This document shows, one piece after another, positions 42,297-50,729 of a stretch of 64,000 nucleotides of DNA (the stretch's first letter is position 1; every line of letters begins with the position of its first letter). The position numbers and the translations under genes were made by a program. The notes beneath the pieces were generated by a model. It had not been told where the DNA came from. It saw only the letters and a list, made by a program, of their open reading frames with translations, and did no database searches. The DNA lies in contig NZ_JXLE01000003.1 in the NCBI RefSeq assembly GCF_001886265.1, positions 147,314-211,313 on the forward strand. Direction: 5' to 3'. The DNA is from Enterococcus thailandicus. Lineage in GTDB: Bacteria; Bacillota; Bacilli; Lactobacillales; Enterococcaceae.

Positions 42297-43781
42297 TTAT
42301 AAATAATCAGTAAAGCGAGCAAATGCCGCTTGTCCTTCTTCTGTCCGCTTAAACACACCTGCATCTTCTAACACACGTAAGAACACTTGACCAACAGCTT
42401 CCTGCACAATTTCAGTTACGTGATCTGCTGTGATTGTGTGAGCTGCCCGCAACTCGTCTGCCCATTCACGATGATAATCAGCTAAGTGGTTTTCTTCGTT
42501 TAACAAATATTTTTCCACTTCTTCAAGTTCCATTTTTAATCGTGGAGGTAACACGGCTAACCCCATCACTTCAATCAAGCCAATGTTTTCTTTTTTGATG
42601 TGCTGAACGTCTTTATGTGGGTGGAAAATCCCATCTGGATGTTCTTCAGATACATTATTGTCGCGCAACACTAAATCTAGTTCAAAGTAGTCATCTTTCC
42701 GACGCGCAATCGGAGTAATCGTGTGATGCGCTGTCCCATCGGCAGAATGCGCCAAAACTTCGACAGATGCATCCGAGTAACCTTGCCATTTTTCTAAAAT
42801 GGTTGTTGCCGCATCTACAAGGAGTTCTTTGTCTGGTGATTGAAGGCGAATCACTGACATTGGCCACTTCACAATTCCTGCAATGACTTGTGGGTAATCA
42901 GTTAATTTGATTAAGCGTTCCATTGGTGCTTTCGCCATTGGAAATTCATGACGTCCAGCTTGGTAATGATCGTGAGATAAAATAGAACCACCTACAATTG
43001 GTAAATCGGCATTCGATCCCACAAAATAATGAGGCAATACCTCCGTAATTCGTAACAAACGGCGAAAAGTATCTTGATTGATTTGCATCGGACGATGAAT
43101 TTCTGACAAAATAATTGAATGCTCATTGTAATACGCATAAGGTGAATATTGGAATCCCCAGCTTTCGCCATCTAGGTTCATTCGAATAATCCGATGATTT
43201 GTTCTCGCAGGGTAATTTAAACGTCCTCGATACCCTTCATTCTCCATACAAAGCAAACATTTTGGATAGTCTACTTTCACTGCTTCTCGTTCCGCAGCAA
43301 TTTGCTTTGGATCTTTTTCGGGTTTCGATAAGTTGATTGTAATTTCAAGGTCTCCGTAAGCAGTTTGTACTGGAAACTGGATATTTTTAGCAATTGAACG
43401 CGTTTTGATGTAATCGTTTTGCTGACTCAACTGGAAGAAATATTCTGTTGCTTCTTCTGGCGAGTTGGCATAGTGTTGTGCAAAAAAAGCATTAACAACA
43501 GACGGCGGCGGAGTCAAAAAATCCATTAGTTGTGCTTCAAACATTTCTTGTTCTGCAGCCAAATCTGAAATGACTTGATTGTCTTTCGCTACTTGGACTA
43601 ATTCTGCCAGCAAATCCACTGCAGGTACTGTTACTGGACGTGGTGTGACTTCTCCCGTCAACGCTTCTTCACCTATCAAACTTAATAATCGATTTTGAAG
43701 ATAAATTCGATCCATTTCCATGAAGCCACCGGAGCTAATCGAAAGCGTTGCAAAGTCACAAATTGTTTGACTGATAGACAT
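42297..43781 (-). CDS. galT: UDP-glucose-hexose-1-phosphate uridylyltransferase
   Basis: GalT exchanges UMP between UDP-glucose and galactose-1-phosphate in the Leloir pathway. The 494-residue length is the long Firmicutes-type GalT. Motifs include LCMENEGYRGRLNYPARTNHR, GGSILSHDHYQAGRHEFPM (the HDHYQ active region) and GIFHPHKDVQHIKKENIG. The start MSISQTIC is chosen because AGGAG lies 8 bases upstream. It is 11 bases downstream of galE. galK is not in this window. Confidence 0.95.
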   Translation of the reverse strand: MSISQTICDFATLSISSGGFMEMDRIYLQNRLLSLIGEEALTGEVTPRPVTVPAVDLLAELVQVAKDNQVISDLAAEQEMFEAQLMDFLTPPPSVVNAFFAQHYANSPEEATEYFFQLSQQNDYIKTRSIAKNIQFPVQTAYGDLEITINLSKPEKDPKQIAAEREAVKVDYPKCLLCMENEGYRGRLNYPARTNHRIIRMNLDGESWGFQYSPYAYYNEHSIILSEIHRPMQINQDTFRRLLRITEVLPHYFVGSNADLPIVGGSILSHDHYQAGRHEFPMAKAPMERLIKLTDYPQVIAGIVKWPMSVIRLQSPDKELLVDAATTILEKWQGYSDASVEVLAHSADGTAHHTITPIARRKDDYFELDLVLRDNNVSEEHPDGIFHPHKDVQHIKKENIGLIEVMGLAVLPPRLKMELEEVEKYLLNEENHLADYHREWADELRAAHTITADHVTEIVQEAVGQVFLRVLEDAGVFKRTEEGQAAFARFTDYL

Positions 43782-43792
43782 TGTCAATTCTC

Positions 43793-44782
43793 CTATTCTT
43801 CATAGCCATGTGGATGACTTACATGCCAATCCCAAGCTGTTTTAATAATTGCTTTAACATCTGTATATGCTGGTTCCCAACCTAAGATCTCTTTTGCCTT
43901 TTGACTTGAAGCAACTAATGTACTTGGATCACCCGCACGACGAGGTGCAATTTTTGCTGGAATTTCTTTTCCAGTAACTTCGCGAGCTGCTTCAAGCATT
44001 TCTTTGACCGAATAACCATTGTTACTTCCCAAATTAAAGAAATTACTTTCATTTCCAGCTTTTAAATATTCTAAAGCTTTGATATGTGCAGCAATCAGGT
44101 CTTCTACTTGAACGTAATCACGAACGCAAGTCCCATCTGGTGTATCATAATCGTCACCATAAACTGCTAATTCTTCTCTTTGTCCTAATGCCACTTGTAA
44201 GATAATCGGTACTAAATGAGTCTCAGGTGTATGGTCTTCACCAATGCTTGCATCAGCCTTTGCACCTGCTACATTGAAATAGCGAAGAGCCACGTAACGC
44301 ATTCCATACGCATTGTCACACCACTTCATCATTTTTTCCATCATCAATTTACTTTCCCCATAAGGATTTTTGGGATTAGTTGGTGTTTCTTCTGTAATTG
44401 GTGACATTTTGGGTTCACCGTATGTTGCTGCTGTTGATGAGAAAACAATTTGTTTTACATCAAATTCATGCATTACTTCAAGTAGGATTTGCATACCATA
44501 AACATTATTGTTGAAGTACATTAAAGGTTTTTCAACTGACTCACCTACTAAAGAACTTGCAGCAAAATGAATGACTCCTTCGATCGCTTCTTTTTCAAAT
44601 ACCGTTTGTAAAAATGCTTTATCTCGAATATCTCCTTCATAAAAACGTGCATCTGGGTGAACGGCTTGACGATGCCCTGTTAATAGATTATCAACAACCG
44701 CAACATCATACCCTTTTTGGATTAATTGATCGACTGCATGTGAGCCGATGTACCCCGCACCACCTAAAACTAAAATTGACAT
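43793..44782 (-). CDS. galE: UDP-glucose 4-epimerase
   Basis: GalE interconverts UDP-glucose and UDP-galactose with bound NAD. The 329-residue extended SDR has [31 protein letters not shown], the YxxxK motif in NPYGESK and RYFNVAGA. It is the first gene of galETR and is preceded by an operator-like palindrome. Confidence 0.97.
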   Translation of the reverse strand: MSILVLGGAGYIGSHAVDQLIQKGYDVAVVDNLLTGHRQAVHPDARFYEGDIRDKAFLQTVFEKEAIEGVIHFAASSLVGESVEKPLMYFNNNVYGMQILLEVMHEFDVKQIVFSSTAATYGEPKMSPITEETPTNPKNPYGESKLMMEKMMKWCDNAYGMRYVALRYFNVAGAKADASIGEDHTPETHLVPIILQVALGQREELAVYGDDYDTPDGTCVRDYVQVEDLIAAHIKALEYLKAGNESNFFNLGSNNGYSVKEMLEAAREVTGKEIPAKIAPRRAGDPSTLVASSQKAKEILGWEPAYTDVKAIIKTAWDWHVSHPHGYEE

Positions 44783-44833
44783 ATTTAAACACTCCTTTAT
44801 TGATAACTAACGCTCTTTTATCATCCATCCTTC

Positions 44834-44865
44834 ATTGTACCAAAAGAACACGGAAGTTTCGAAAC
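44834..44865 (-). promoter_or_regulatory. galE promoter with operator-like palindrome
   Basis: TACAAT with a TGG extension and a -35 TCGAAA 17 bases upstream lie on the minus strand. The perfect palindrome GTTTCGAAAC (44856-44865) overlaps this -35 and could be a GalR operator. Confidence 0.55.
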
Positions 44866-45037
44866 AGTTTTTAGTAATCACCAGCTTTTCCTATGATTTT
44901 ATTTAGTAAATTTATAATAAAACATTTAGTAATTTTTTTCAATCGTTTTTGTAAAGGTTTCCAAATAAACGTCTAACTAGCCTTTTTTCTGTTTTTGTTT
45001 CATAATAGAGGTATCAAACAATTAAGAGGTGTTTTTA

Positions 45038-45205
45038 ATGAAAAAATTTGTATCTGGATTATTAGTCGGAAGCTTAGCAACTGTTGCTGCTGTAGCAGGT
45101 GTTGTCGCTTCAGTAAAAAAAACTGTAATTGATCCAATCGATGAAAAAGAATCAATGATTGAAGAAAATCGTAAAAAAGCGATGCGTAAACGCGTTGCAC
45201 GTTAA
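45038..45205 (+). CDS. DUF3042 family small membrane protein
   Basis: The protein is 55 residues. A hydrophobic N-terminal segment (KKFVSGLLVGSLATVAAVAG) is followed by KKTVIDPIDEKES and a basic tail ENRKKAMRKRVAR. This pattern is characteristic of DUF3042, a small family of lactic acid bacteria and enterococci with no known function. AAGAGGTG lies 7-8 bases before the ATG. It is a single-gene unit facing the FAD/NAD gene, with a shared terminator. Confidence 0.9.
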   Translation: MKKFVSGLLVGSLATVAAVAGVVASVKKTVIDPIDEKESMIEENRKKAMRKRVAR

Positions 45206-45215
45206 TTAGTTATTT

Positions 45216-45276
45216 AAAAAAGGACATCTAAGATGTCCAAGTCGCTTACGACTTGTTCATCTTAGCTGTCTTTTTT
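45216..45276. terminator. Bidirectional terminator
   Basis: AAAAAAGGACATCTAAGATG pairs with CATCTTAGCTGTCTTTTTT around a loop that itself contains AAGTCG/CGACTT. It overlaps the last codons of the FAD/NAD gene. Confidence 0.85.
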
Positions 45277-47094
45277 GTTTGTTTTCTCTTGTTTAGTTAA
45301 CAAATGGCGAGCAATTGAATCTGCTTGCCTTAAATTCCAAGCATCTGTGTATGGACGTGCCACAGCAGCCGTCAACCAATCGACACCTTCTACTGGAATC
45401 CCATAACAATAAAAATTGGGAATCACTTTTCCATTTTCCCCTATAACTTGATTTGCATGGTTTACATCAATCGCACCTGAAAAATAATGTTCGTCAATTT
45501 CTGTTTTTTGATAAGAACGAATCAAACCATTTTTATTCAGACTTTGAATGACTGGATTTTTTGAATAGAACACACTATTAATCGGCAAATGAGCTTCAAT
45601 CAAATAGCGACTATTGAGTTGCTTATTTTCTGTTTCAATCCAAAATCTTCCTCTGGCTCGTTTGATTTCAAACGGCGGTTTTGTAATATGGAAAATATCG
45701 GCATCTATCAGCGCAGCAAGCTCTTTGCTTCTTCTCAAAGGTGGACCAATGGTTAAAAAAGCATTCAGCGGTGTGAACCAAGACCACAATTGCTCACGAT
45801 ATTCTTCAACTGAAAAAATATCCCATGCGATTGCTTCACGAATTGGTTCACGCCAGTCTTTGATTGCATCTAAAGTTGAACTAAATGCACCTGTGTCATT
45901 TCCTTTTTCCGCCTCATTGATTTGCCATGCCAAAAAGGAACGAACCCCCTTTTCAAAATCATTAGGAAAAGCGGAAAGAGGATGTTCCAAGCTGTCCCAT
46001 GACCAAATAAATGGTTCTAATTGCGGATAATTTGCCAAACATTCTTCTGTTGACTCTAGCAAAAACACTTGCTCAAATTCAACAGGATTGATTGCTAATT
46101 GTTGTTCCTCAATCGTTTTTTGATAATAAAATAATTCTACTTCTTTTTTGAACAAGTCAAAAAATCTTTTACCAGTCAATTCTCCTTTTCTCTGCCATTT
46201 TTTTAGATTTTCTGTTGTTAATAACTTGAGTCGAGCCATCGCGCCACCCTGTTTTTGGTTCTTGCCACGGGGATAATAGGGAACCCCACGACGTGACCCC
46301 GCGTAAATAACTGGCTCGTTTCCAGAAGGGTGATAAATAAACTGATTTTCTTTTTCTTCAAAACGTCCACCACGTCCAACTGTCAATAACCCAATATAGT
46401 CAAAAAATGCTAACCCTAATCCACGTAAAAGAATCGGTTCATTAGCAGGTATATCAGCAACTAAAACGTCTGCTGGATTACTTGGCGGTTGATAAAACAA
46501 ATCATGTTGCTGCGCATAATCAGCAAGATCAATTTCTTCATTCATCAACTCATTTTCCCAATGGCCACTTGCCAACACCAATTGATTCACAAAAAACGTT
46601 GTATCATCTGTCGCTAAGTAAAAACCAGACTCCACTCGTAAAACACTATCAACAAGTGCGGGAACGAAAGTAATCACATTGGGATATTCCTTTTTGAGTT
46701 CCGTGAAAAACCATTGCTGATACAAACCATAAAGGCAACGTGTTGCATGTTCATCTTTTCCTAACTGCCCCATTTCTGCGAGAAAAAAAGATTGCTTGTT
46801 CAATGATTGTTCCTCAACGAAAGAGGGGCCCTCTTTTTTTGCCCATTGATAAAGATTAGGACCTGCAGAAACAACACCATCAGTCGAAAGCGTTGCATCT
46901 GTAAACAATGTTACCTGTTGTGAAACCGAGTTCATTAATAGGTCTGTCGATTGATCCACTCGCCAAACTCTTCCACCGGGACCAACTACATCAAATAAGT
47001 AAATTTGAAGTGATTGATTCGTTTGATTGTTGCGCAAAATTCTTTCTAACATACTCAAGCCACGTGGACCTGCTCCGATAATGCCAATCTGCAT
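45262..47094 (-). CDS. FAD/NAD(P)-binding protein
   Basis: The 610-residue protein starts with a dinucleotide-binding fold (MQIGIIGAGPRGLSMLERIL) of the FAD/NAD(P)-binding type. Other blocks are SVSQQVTLFTDATLS, LVLASGHWENE, LLRGLGLAFFDYIGLLTVGRGG and the C-terminal PNFYCYGIPVEGVDWLTAAVARPYTD. Members of this family are widespread in lactic acid bacteria and poorly characterised. It may be co-transcribed with the upstream DUF488 gene. The substrate is unknown. Confidence 0.8.
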   Translation of the reverse strand: MQIGIIGAGPRGLSMLERILRNNQTNQSLQIYLFDVVGPGGRVWRVDQSTDLLMNSVSQQVTLFTDATLSTDGVVSAGPNLYQWAKKEGPSFVEEQSLNKQSFFLAEMGQLGKDEHATRCLYGLYQQWFFTELKKEYPNVITFVPALVDSVLRVESGFYLATDDTTFFVNQLVLASGHWENELMNEEIDLADYAQQHDLFYQPPSNPADVLVADIPANEPILLRGLGLAFFDYIGLLTVGRGGRFEEKENQFIYHPSGNEPVIYAGSRRGVPYYPRGKNQKQGGAMARLKLLTTENLKKWQRKGELTGKRFFDLFKKEVELFYYQKTIEEQQLAINPVEFEQVFLLESTEECLANYPQLEPFIWSWDSLEHPLSAFPNDFEKGVRSFLAWQINEAEKGNDTGAFSSTLDAIKDWREPIREAIAWDIFSVEEYREQLWSWFTPLNAFLTIGPPLRRSKELAALIDADIFHITKPPFEIKRARGRFWIETENKQLNSRYLIEAHLPINSVFYSKNPVIQSLNKNGLIRSYQKTEIDEHYFSGAIDVNHANQVIGENGKVIPNFYCYGIPVEGVDWLTAAVARPYTDAWNLRQADSIARHLLTKQEKTNKKDS

Positions 47095-47113
47095 CTTACA
47101 CCTTCTCTTTATT

Positions 47114-47479
47114 TTAAACAGCTAGTTGTTGATCCAATCGTTTTTTCAACACTACTGCCTGATTTTCTGTTTCATCTTTTGCACCGTAGACAAGTGTCAC
47201 TTGTTTTTCTTTTTGACAAATGGCCAGTAATTCTTGAAAAGCTTGGTGAGGAACTTCTTCATCTAACAATTCTTTTTGATAACGTTCAGAGAACTCAGGA
47301 AATTTTTCTGGGGTATGATTGTACCACTTTCTCAGCTCTGTGCTTGGCGCAACCTCTTTCAGCCATAAATCAAGTTTTGCTTCTGCTTTAGAAACACCTC
47401 TTGGCCAAATACGATCAACCAGAACCCGAAAACCATCTGTTTCTTCTGCTTTTTGATAAGCTCGCTTCAATTGAATCAT
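47114..47479 (-). CDS. DUF488 family protein
   Basis: The 121-residue protein has the DUF488 pattern: FRVLVDRIWPRGVSKAEAKLDLWLKEVAPS split by short linkers, LRKWYNHTPEKFPEFSERYQ and VTLVYGAKDE. The start MIQLKRAY is chosen because AAAGGAG lies just upstream; a longer frame would overlap its promoter. The function is not established. It is 19 bases upstream of the FAD/NAD gene. Confidence 0.88.
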   Translation of the reverse strand: MIQLKRAYQKAEETDGFRVLVDRIWPRGVSKAEAKLDLWLKEVAPSTELRKWYNHTPEKFPEFSERYQKELLDEEVPHQAFQELLAICQKEKQVTLVYGAKDETENQAVVLKKRLDQQLAV

Positions 47480-47507
47480 GTTCTTTGCTCCTTTCCTTTC
47501 ACTCTTT

Positions 47508-47536
47508 ATTTTAGCGAAAAACACGCTAGAGTACAA
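47508..47536 (-). promoter_or_regulatory. Promoter of DUF488-FAD/NAD genes
   Basis: TTGTAC and TAAAAT are 17 bases apart on the minus strand, about 30 bases from the DUF488 start codon. Confidence 0.6.
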
Positions 47537-47540
47537 AAAT

Positions 47541-47586
47541 AAAAAAGGATCGAGTAACCAGCTTTCTGCTAGTTTCTCGATCCTTT
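47541..47586 (-). terminator. Terminator after the rhodanese gene
   Basis: AAAGGATCGAG pairs with CTCGATCCTTT, with an inner AACCAGC/GCTAGTT-like pairing and T-run. Confidence 0.88.
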
Positions 47587-47599
47587 AAGAAATAGTCAA

Positions 47600-47992
47600 T
47601 TAAACTTTTTTACTTTTGATTTTACCAGACCAGCCATCATAGCCACCTTTTAAAATATAAAGTTCTTTAAAGCCTTCTTTACGTAATTTGTTAGCTGTTC
47701 GAATGCTCAAGCTTTTTCTTTGATCGTAAATATAGACAGGTTGGTCTTTACGAATTGAGCCTAAAGAATTTTTTAATACTGTATAAGGAATATTTCGTGC
47801 ACCTAAAATATGGCCAGCATCAAAAACATCCTTTTCTCTGACATCAATGATTTGCGCTTTACGCATTCCTTCACGAAACTCTTCTTCTTCTAACATTTTT
47901 GCTGAACGTTTTGCCATGATACGTAAGTATGCTTCCCAAAATACAATCGCCAGAATAATTGCGATCAAAAAAATATTAATCCAAAAAAACAT
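47600..47992 (-). CDS. Membrane-anchored rhodanese-like protein lacking cysteine
   Basis: The 130-residue protein has one N-terminal membrane helix (FFWINIFLIAIILAIVFWEA) and a rhodanese domain (AQIIDVREKDVFDAGHILGARNIPY, LYILKGGYDGW). The active-site loop reads VYIYDQRKSLS: an Asp is found where active enzymes carry Cys, and the whole protein has no cysteine. Sulphur transfer by the usual route is therefore unlikely, and a binding or scaffold role is more plausible. It follows glk by 15 bases. Confidence 0.88.
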   Translation of the reverse strand: MFFWINIFLIAIILAIVFWEAYLRIMAKRSAKMLEEEEFREGMRKAQIIDVREKDVFDAGHILGARNIPYTVLKNSLGSIRKDQPVYIYDQRKSLSIRTANKLRKEGFKELYILKGGYDGWSGKIKSKKV

Positions 47993-48007
47993 GAGTTGCC
48001 TCCATCT

Positions 48008-48970
48008 TTACGCAAATTTCAAGGCTAATGATGCAGCACCAATGACGCCTGCTTCATTACCAAGCTCTGCTAATTTAATTTTTGTTGATTCTCTTACTTG
48101 TGGGAAAGTGAATTCCATAAAGTATTTTTCCACACGACTACGCAAAAATTCGCCTGCTGCAGATACGCCGCCGCCTAAAACGATACTTGAAGGATTCAAT
48201 GTATTTCCTAGGTTTCCGCATGCTAATCCTAGGTAGAAACAAACACGATCCACAACCATCAATGCAAAGGGATCGCCGCCTTCTGCTAATTCGAAGATGT
48301 CTTTACTTGTTACTTCTTCGCCATTATCAAGCATTGCTTTAAGTGTTGAATCACCTGCATATTCTTCCGCCAAGAAACGGCCCAAACGCACCACACCCGT
48401 TGCACTTGAAACAGTTTCTAAACAGCCACGTTTTCCACATGTACATTCAAAACCATTTGGATCAACTGTGATATGGCCAATTTCGCCACCGGCGCCAGCA
48501 GCACCATGTACAAGATTGCCAGCAGCAACGATTCCGCCACCAACACCAGTTCCCAATGTGACGAAAACAACATCAGGATCATTTTCTCCAGCACCTTTCC
48601 AGCGTTCACCTAGAGCAGCAACATTGGCATCATTATCAACTGCAAACTTAATTCCAGTACCTACTTGGATTTGTTCTCTCACTGGTTGTAGTTCTGTCCA
48701 GTTCAAGTTATACGCGCCAATAACGGTTCCAGCTTCGCTATCGACACTTCCAGGAGTTCCCATACCAATACCGATAAAGTCTTCCACTTTCATGTTATAT
48801 AAGTTTAAACGATGATTGATTGATTCAATGATTTCAGGGACAATATGTACACCCTCATCTAAAATATTGGTATCAATACTCCATTTTTGTTGAATTTCAC
48901 CTTCTGGAGTCATAATTGCAAATTTTGCAGTTGTTCCACCTAAATCAATTCCAATAATTTTCTTGTCCAT
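48008..48970 (-). CDS. glk: Glucokinase (ROK family)
   Basis: Glk phosphorylates glucose to glucose-6-phosphate. The 320-residue protein has the ATP motif GIDLGGTTAKFA, VFVTLGTGVGGGIVA and the ROK zinc motif CTCGKRGCLE. The start MDKKIIG overlaps the yqgQ stop as TAATG, and GAAAGGAAA precedes it. The yqgQ-glk pair is conserved in Firmicutes. Confidence 0.95.
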   Translation of the reverse strand: MDKKIIGIDLGGTTAKFAIMTPEGEIQQKWSIDTNILDEGVHIVPEIIESINHRLNLYNMKVEDFIGIGMGTPGSVDSEAGTVIGAYNLNWTELQPVREQIQVGTGIKFAVDNDANVAALGERWKGAGENDPDVVFVTLGTGVGGGIVAAGNLVHGAAGAGGEIGHITVDPNGFECTCGKRGCLETVSSATGVVRLGRFLAEEYAGDSTLKAMLDNGEEVTSKDIFELAEGGDPFALMVVDRVCFYLGLACGNLGNTLNPSSIVLGGGVSAAGEFLRSRVEKYFMEFTFPQVRESTKIKLAELGNEAGVIGAASLALKFA

Positions 48971-49182
48971 TACACGTTTCCTTTCTTTCGGCTTTCTTCT
49001 ATTCGGTGCTCTCTTTTCAGAATGCGCCATGCCGTCATGTACGTATCATGATCAATCAAGCGATTGTCATATAACGTTCTTAATTCAATCGTCATCAACT
49101 CTATATCATAAATTCGTGAGCCGACATAGATGATGATGCCAAATTTTTTGAATAGCTGTTGTACGTCATACAAGCTTTCCAT
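48970..49182 (-). CDS. yqgQ: YqgQ family protein (DUF910)
   Basis: The 70-residue helical protein matches the YqgQ family: LYDVQQLFKKFGIIIYVGSR and DIELMTIELRTLYDNRLID. It overlaps glk by one base. The role is unknown, possibly nucleic-acid binding; linkage to glucokinase is conserved. Confidence 0.9.
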   Translation of the reverse strand: MESLYDVQQLFKKFGIIIYVGSRIYDIELMTIELRTLYDNRLIDHDTYMTAWRILKREHRIEESRKKGNV

Positions 49183-49202
49183 GTTAAAGCACTTCCTTCA
49201 CA

Positions 49203-49901
49203 TTATACAAGTAAACCATACTTTTTTAAACCCACTAACAAACAAATTACTAAAAGAAAAATAAAAATCATTCCAGAAATAATTCGTTGATGAATCGAAA
49301 AGTTTCCACTTTGTTCGGGCAAACCCAAGATATTTCCTAACAGTAGTCCGCCGAGAACTCCGCCAACATGCCCCCAGATATCAACCGATGTATCAAATCC
49401 ACCAAAGACTAAGCTTAAAACGATAAATAACGAGAACTGTCTCACCATCTGTGTAATTGCAGGGTTATTTCGAAAATGGAATCCTAAAATCACAAAAGCA
49501 CCAAACATCCCAAATAAGGACGTGCTCGCTCCTGCAGATAACACGCCTACTTGGTTCAACGCAAAACTAGCTAAATTACCAGCTACGCCACTCAATAAAT
49601 AAATGAGGAAGAAACGCCAATGTCCGTAAATCGTTTCGATTTGCGAACCCATAAAGTAAAGTGTTACAGAGTTAACTGCAAAGTGCATCAGACCAAAATG
49701 AATAAAGATGGGCGTAATCAAGCGCCACCACTCATGATAGTATGCAAAGAAAGGACCATACATTCCGCCAAATGATTCTATTTTTAACTCTGGAAACAGG
49801 TACATCAATACAAATACAATTGTTTGAATCCCTAAAAAAATATAGGTCCAGATTGGTTTTTTCAACCAAAATTGAATTTTTCGTTTTTGTTGATAATCCA
49901 T
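49203..49901 (-). CDS. Rhomboid-family intramembrane serine protease
   Basis: The 232-residue protein has about seven membrane segments. The catalytic serine lies in GASTSLFGMFGAF and the partner histidine in DIWGHVGGVLGGLLLG. HFGLMHFAVNSVTLYFMG is the typical early-helix motif. Relatives in Firmicutes are called GluP/YqgP and occur beside yqgQ-glk, as here. The substrate is unknown. Confidence 0.93.
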   Translation of the reverse strand: MDYQQKRKIQFWLKKPIWTYIFLGIQTIVFVLMYLFPELKIESFGGMYGPFFAYYHEWWRLITPIFIHFGLMHFAVNSVTLYFMGSQIETIYGHWRFFLIYLLSGVAGNLASFALNQVGVLSAGASTSLFGMFGAFVILGFHFRNNPAITQMVRQFSLFIVLSLVFGGFDTSVDIWGHVGGVLGGLLLGNILGLPEQSGNFSIHQRIISGMIFIFLLVICLLVGLKKYGLLV

Positions 49902-49925
49902 GAAAACCTCCTATTAGTAATAAAA

Positions 49926-50465
49926 TTAATCAATAAACAATTGTTGAATTTTTTGATCAAATGATTCTGGCAACCACGCATCATTCAACTGTTCAGTAAA
50001 GACTAAGCTCGCTGTTTGGTTTGGATATTGCTGTAAATAGCGATCATAATAACCACCACCAAAACCAATTCGATAACCCGATTTCGTAAAGACCAAGCCA
50101 GGCACAATTAATAAATCGATTTGTTCAGGTAAAAAAAGGCGTGAATTTGTTGGCTCTAAGACACCAAAACTAGACCGTTCTAGCATCGTTTCATCTGTCA
50201 ATTCATAAAAAGCCATTTGACGCTTTGGCAATGTTTTCGGAATCACGATTTGTTTATGCAGTTGCTTTGCATAGTGGATAACAGGTTCTGTTGCTACCTC
50301 GAATTCATTTGCTAAAGTTATCCCAATCGTTTGTGCGTTTTGAAATGCTGAACTCGAAAATAGTTTTTGATGGATCCGTCGTTCTTTTTCTACTTTTTCA
50401 TTTGAAGCTAGTTCTTTTAATGTTTGAACGCCTGCTTGACGTAATTGTGCTTTCGTTTGATTCAC
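49926..50465 (-). CDS. fthC: 5-formyltetrahydrofolate cyclo-ligase
   Basis: This ATP-dependent enzyme converts 5-formyl-THF to 5,10-methenyl-THF. The 179-residue protein ends with the family signature GYRIGFGGGYYDRYL and has LIVPGLVFTKSG. The start is probably GTG. It begins the fthC-rhomboid-yqgQ-glk-rhodanese run. Confidence 0.94.
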   Translation of the reverse strand: MNQTKAQLRQAGVQTLKELASNEKVEKERRIHQKLFSSSAFQNAQTIGITLANEFEVATEPVIHYAKQLHKQIVIPKTLPKRQMAFYELTDETMLERSSFGVLEPTNSRLFLPEQIDLLIVPGLVFTKSGYRIGFGGGYYDRYLQQYPNQTASLVFTEQLNDAWLPESFDQKIQQLFID

Positions 50466-50491
50466 TCATCCAACCTACCTTCCTTGATAGC

Positions 50492-50520
50492 ATGGTATCG
50501 AAAAATGAATAAAATAGCAA
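50492..50520 (-). promoter_or_regulatory. Promoter of the fthC-glk operon
   Basis: TTGCTA and TACCAT are 17 bases apart, about 25 bases upstream of the fthC start. Confidence 0.55.
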
Positions 50521-50550
50521 TGCTGTTGCGAGGAAATAACGTTCATTTTC

Positions 50551-50588
50551 AAAAAGAAAAAGAGTTCAAGATGAATGCTTGAACTCTT
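50551..50588 (-). terminator. Terminator of the siderophore ABC operon
   Basis: AAGAGTTCAAG pairs with CTTGAACTCTT, followed by a T-rich tail on the minus strand. It lies beyond a repeat unit. Confidence 0.85.
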
Positions 50589-50609
50589 CGTTTTAGATTT
50601 TTTGAAGGG

Positions 50610-50729
50610 AAAGGGTTGATATTTTTGGTTGTTGTTCATTTTTTCTGAATCCCAACCTTTTATGCCACAACCTTATTTACGGTGTTCCCCAAGCAACTCC
50701 TCACTATAGCTTGGAGCCACAACCTTTAA
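50610..50729 (-). repeat. Rearranged copy of the 3'-UTR repeat
   Basis: On the minus strand it opens TAAAGGTTGTGGCTCCAAGC, jumps to GAGGAGTTGCTTGGGGAACA, and restarts with ATAAGGTTGTGGCATAAAAG. It thus looks like an internally deleted unit followed by a partial second one. The opening TAA is the stop codon of the permease gene. Confidence 0.75.

Noticed and set aside
48297..48815. Plus-strand ORF of 172 codons opposite glk
   Set aside because: Pro/Ser-rich antisense frame of the ROK kinase; no ribosome site or homology.
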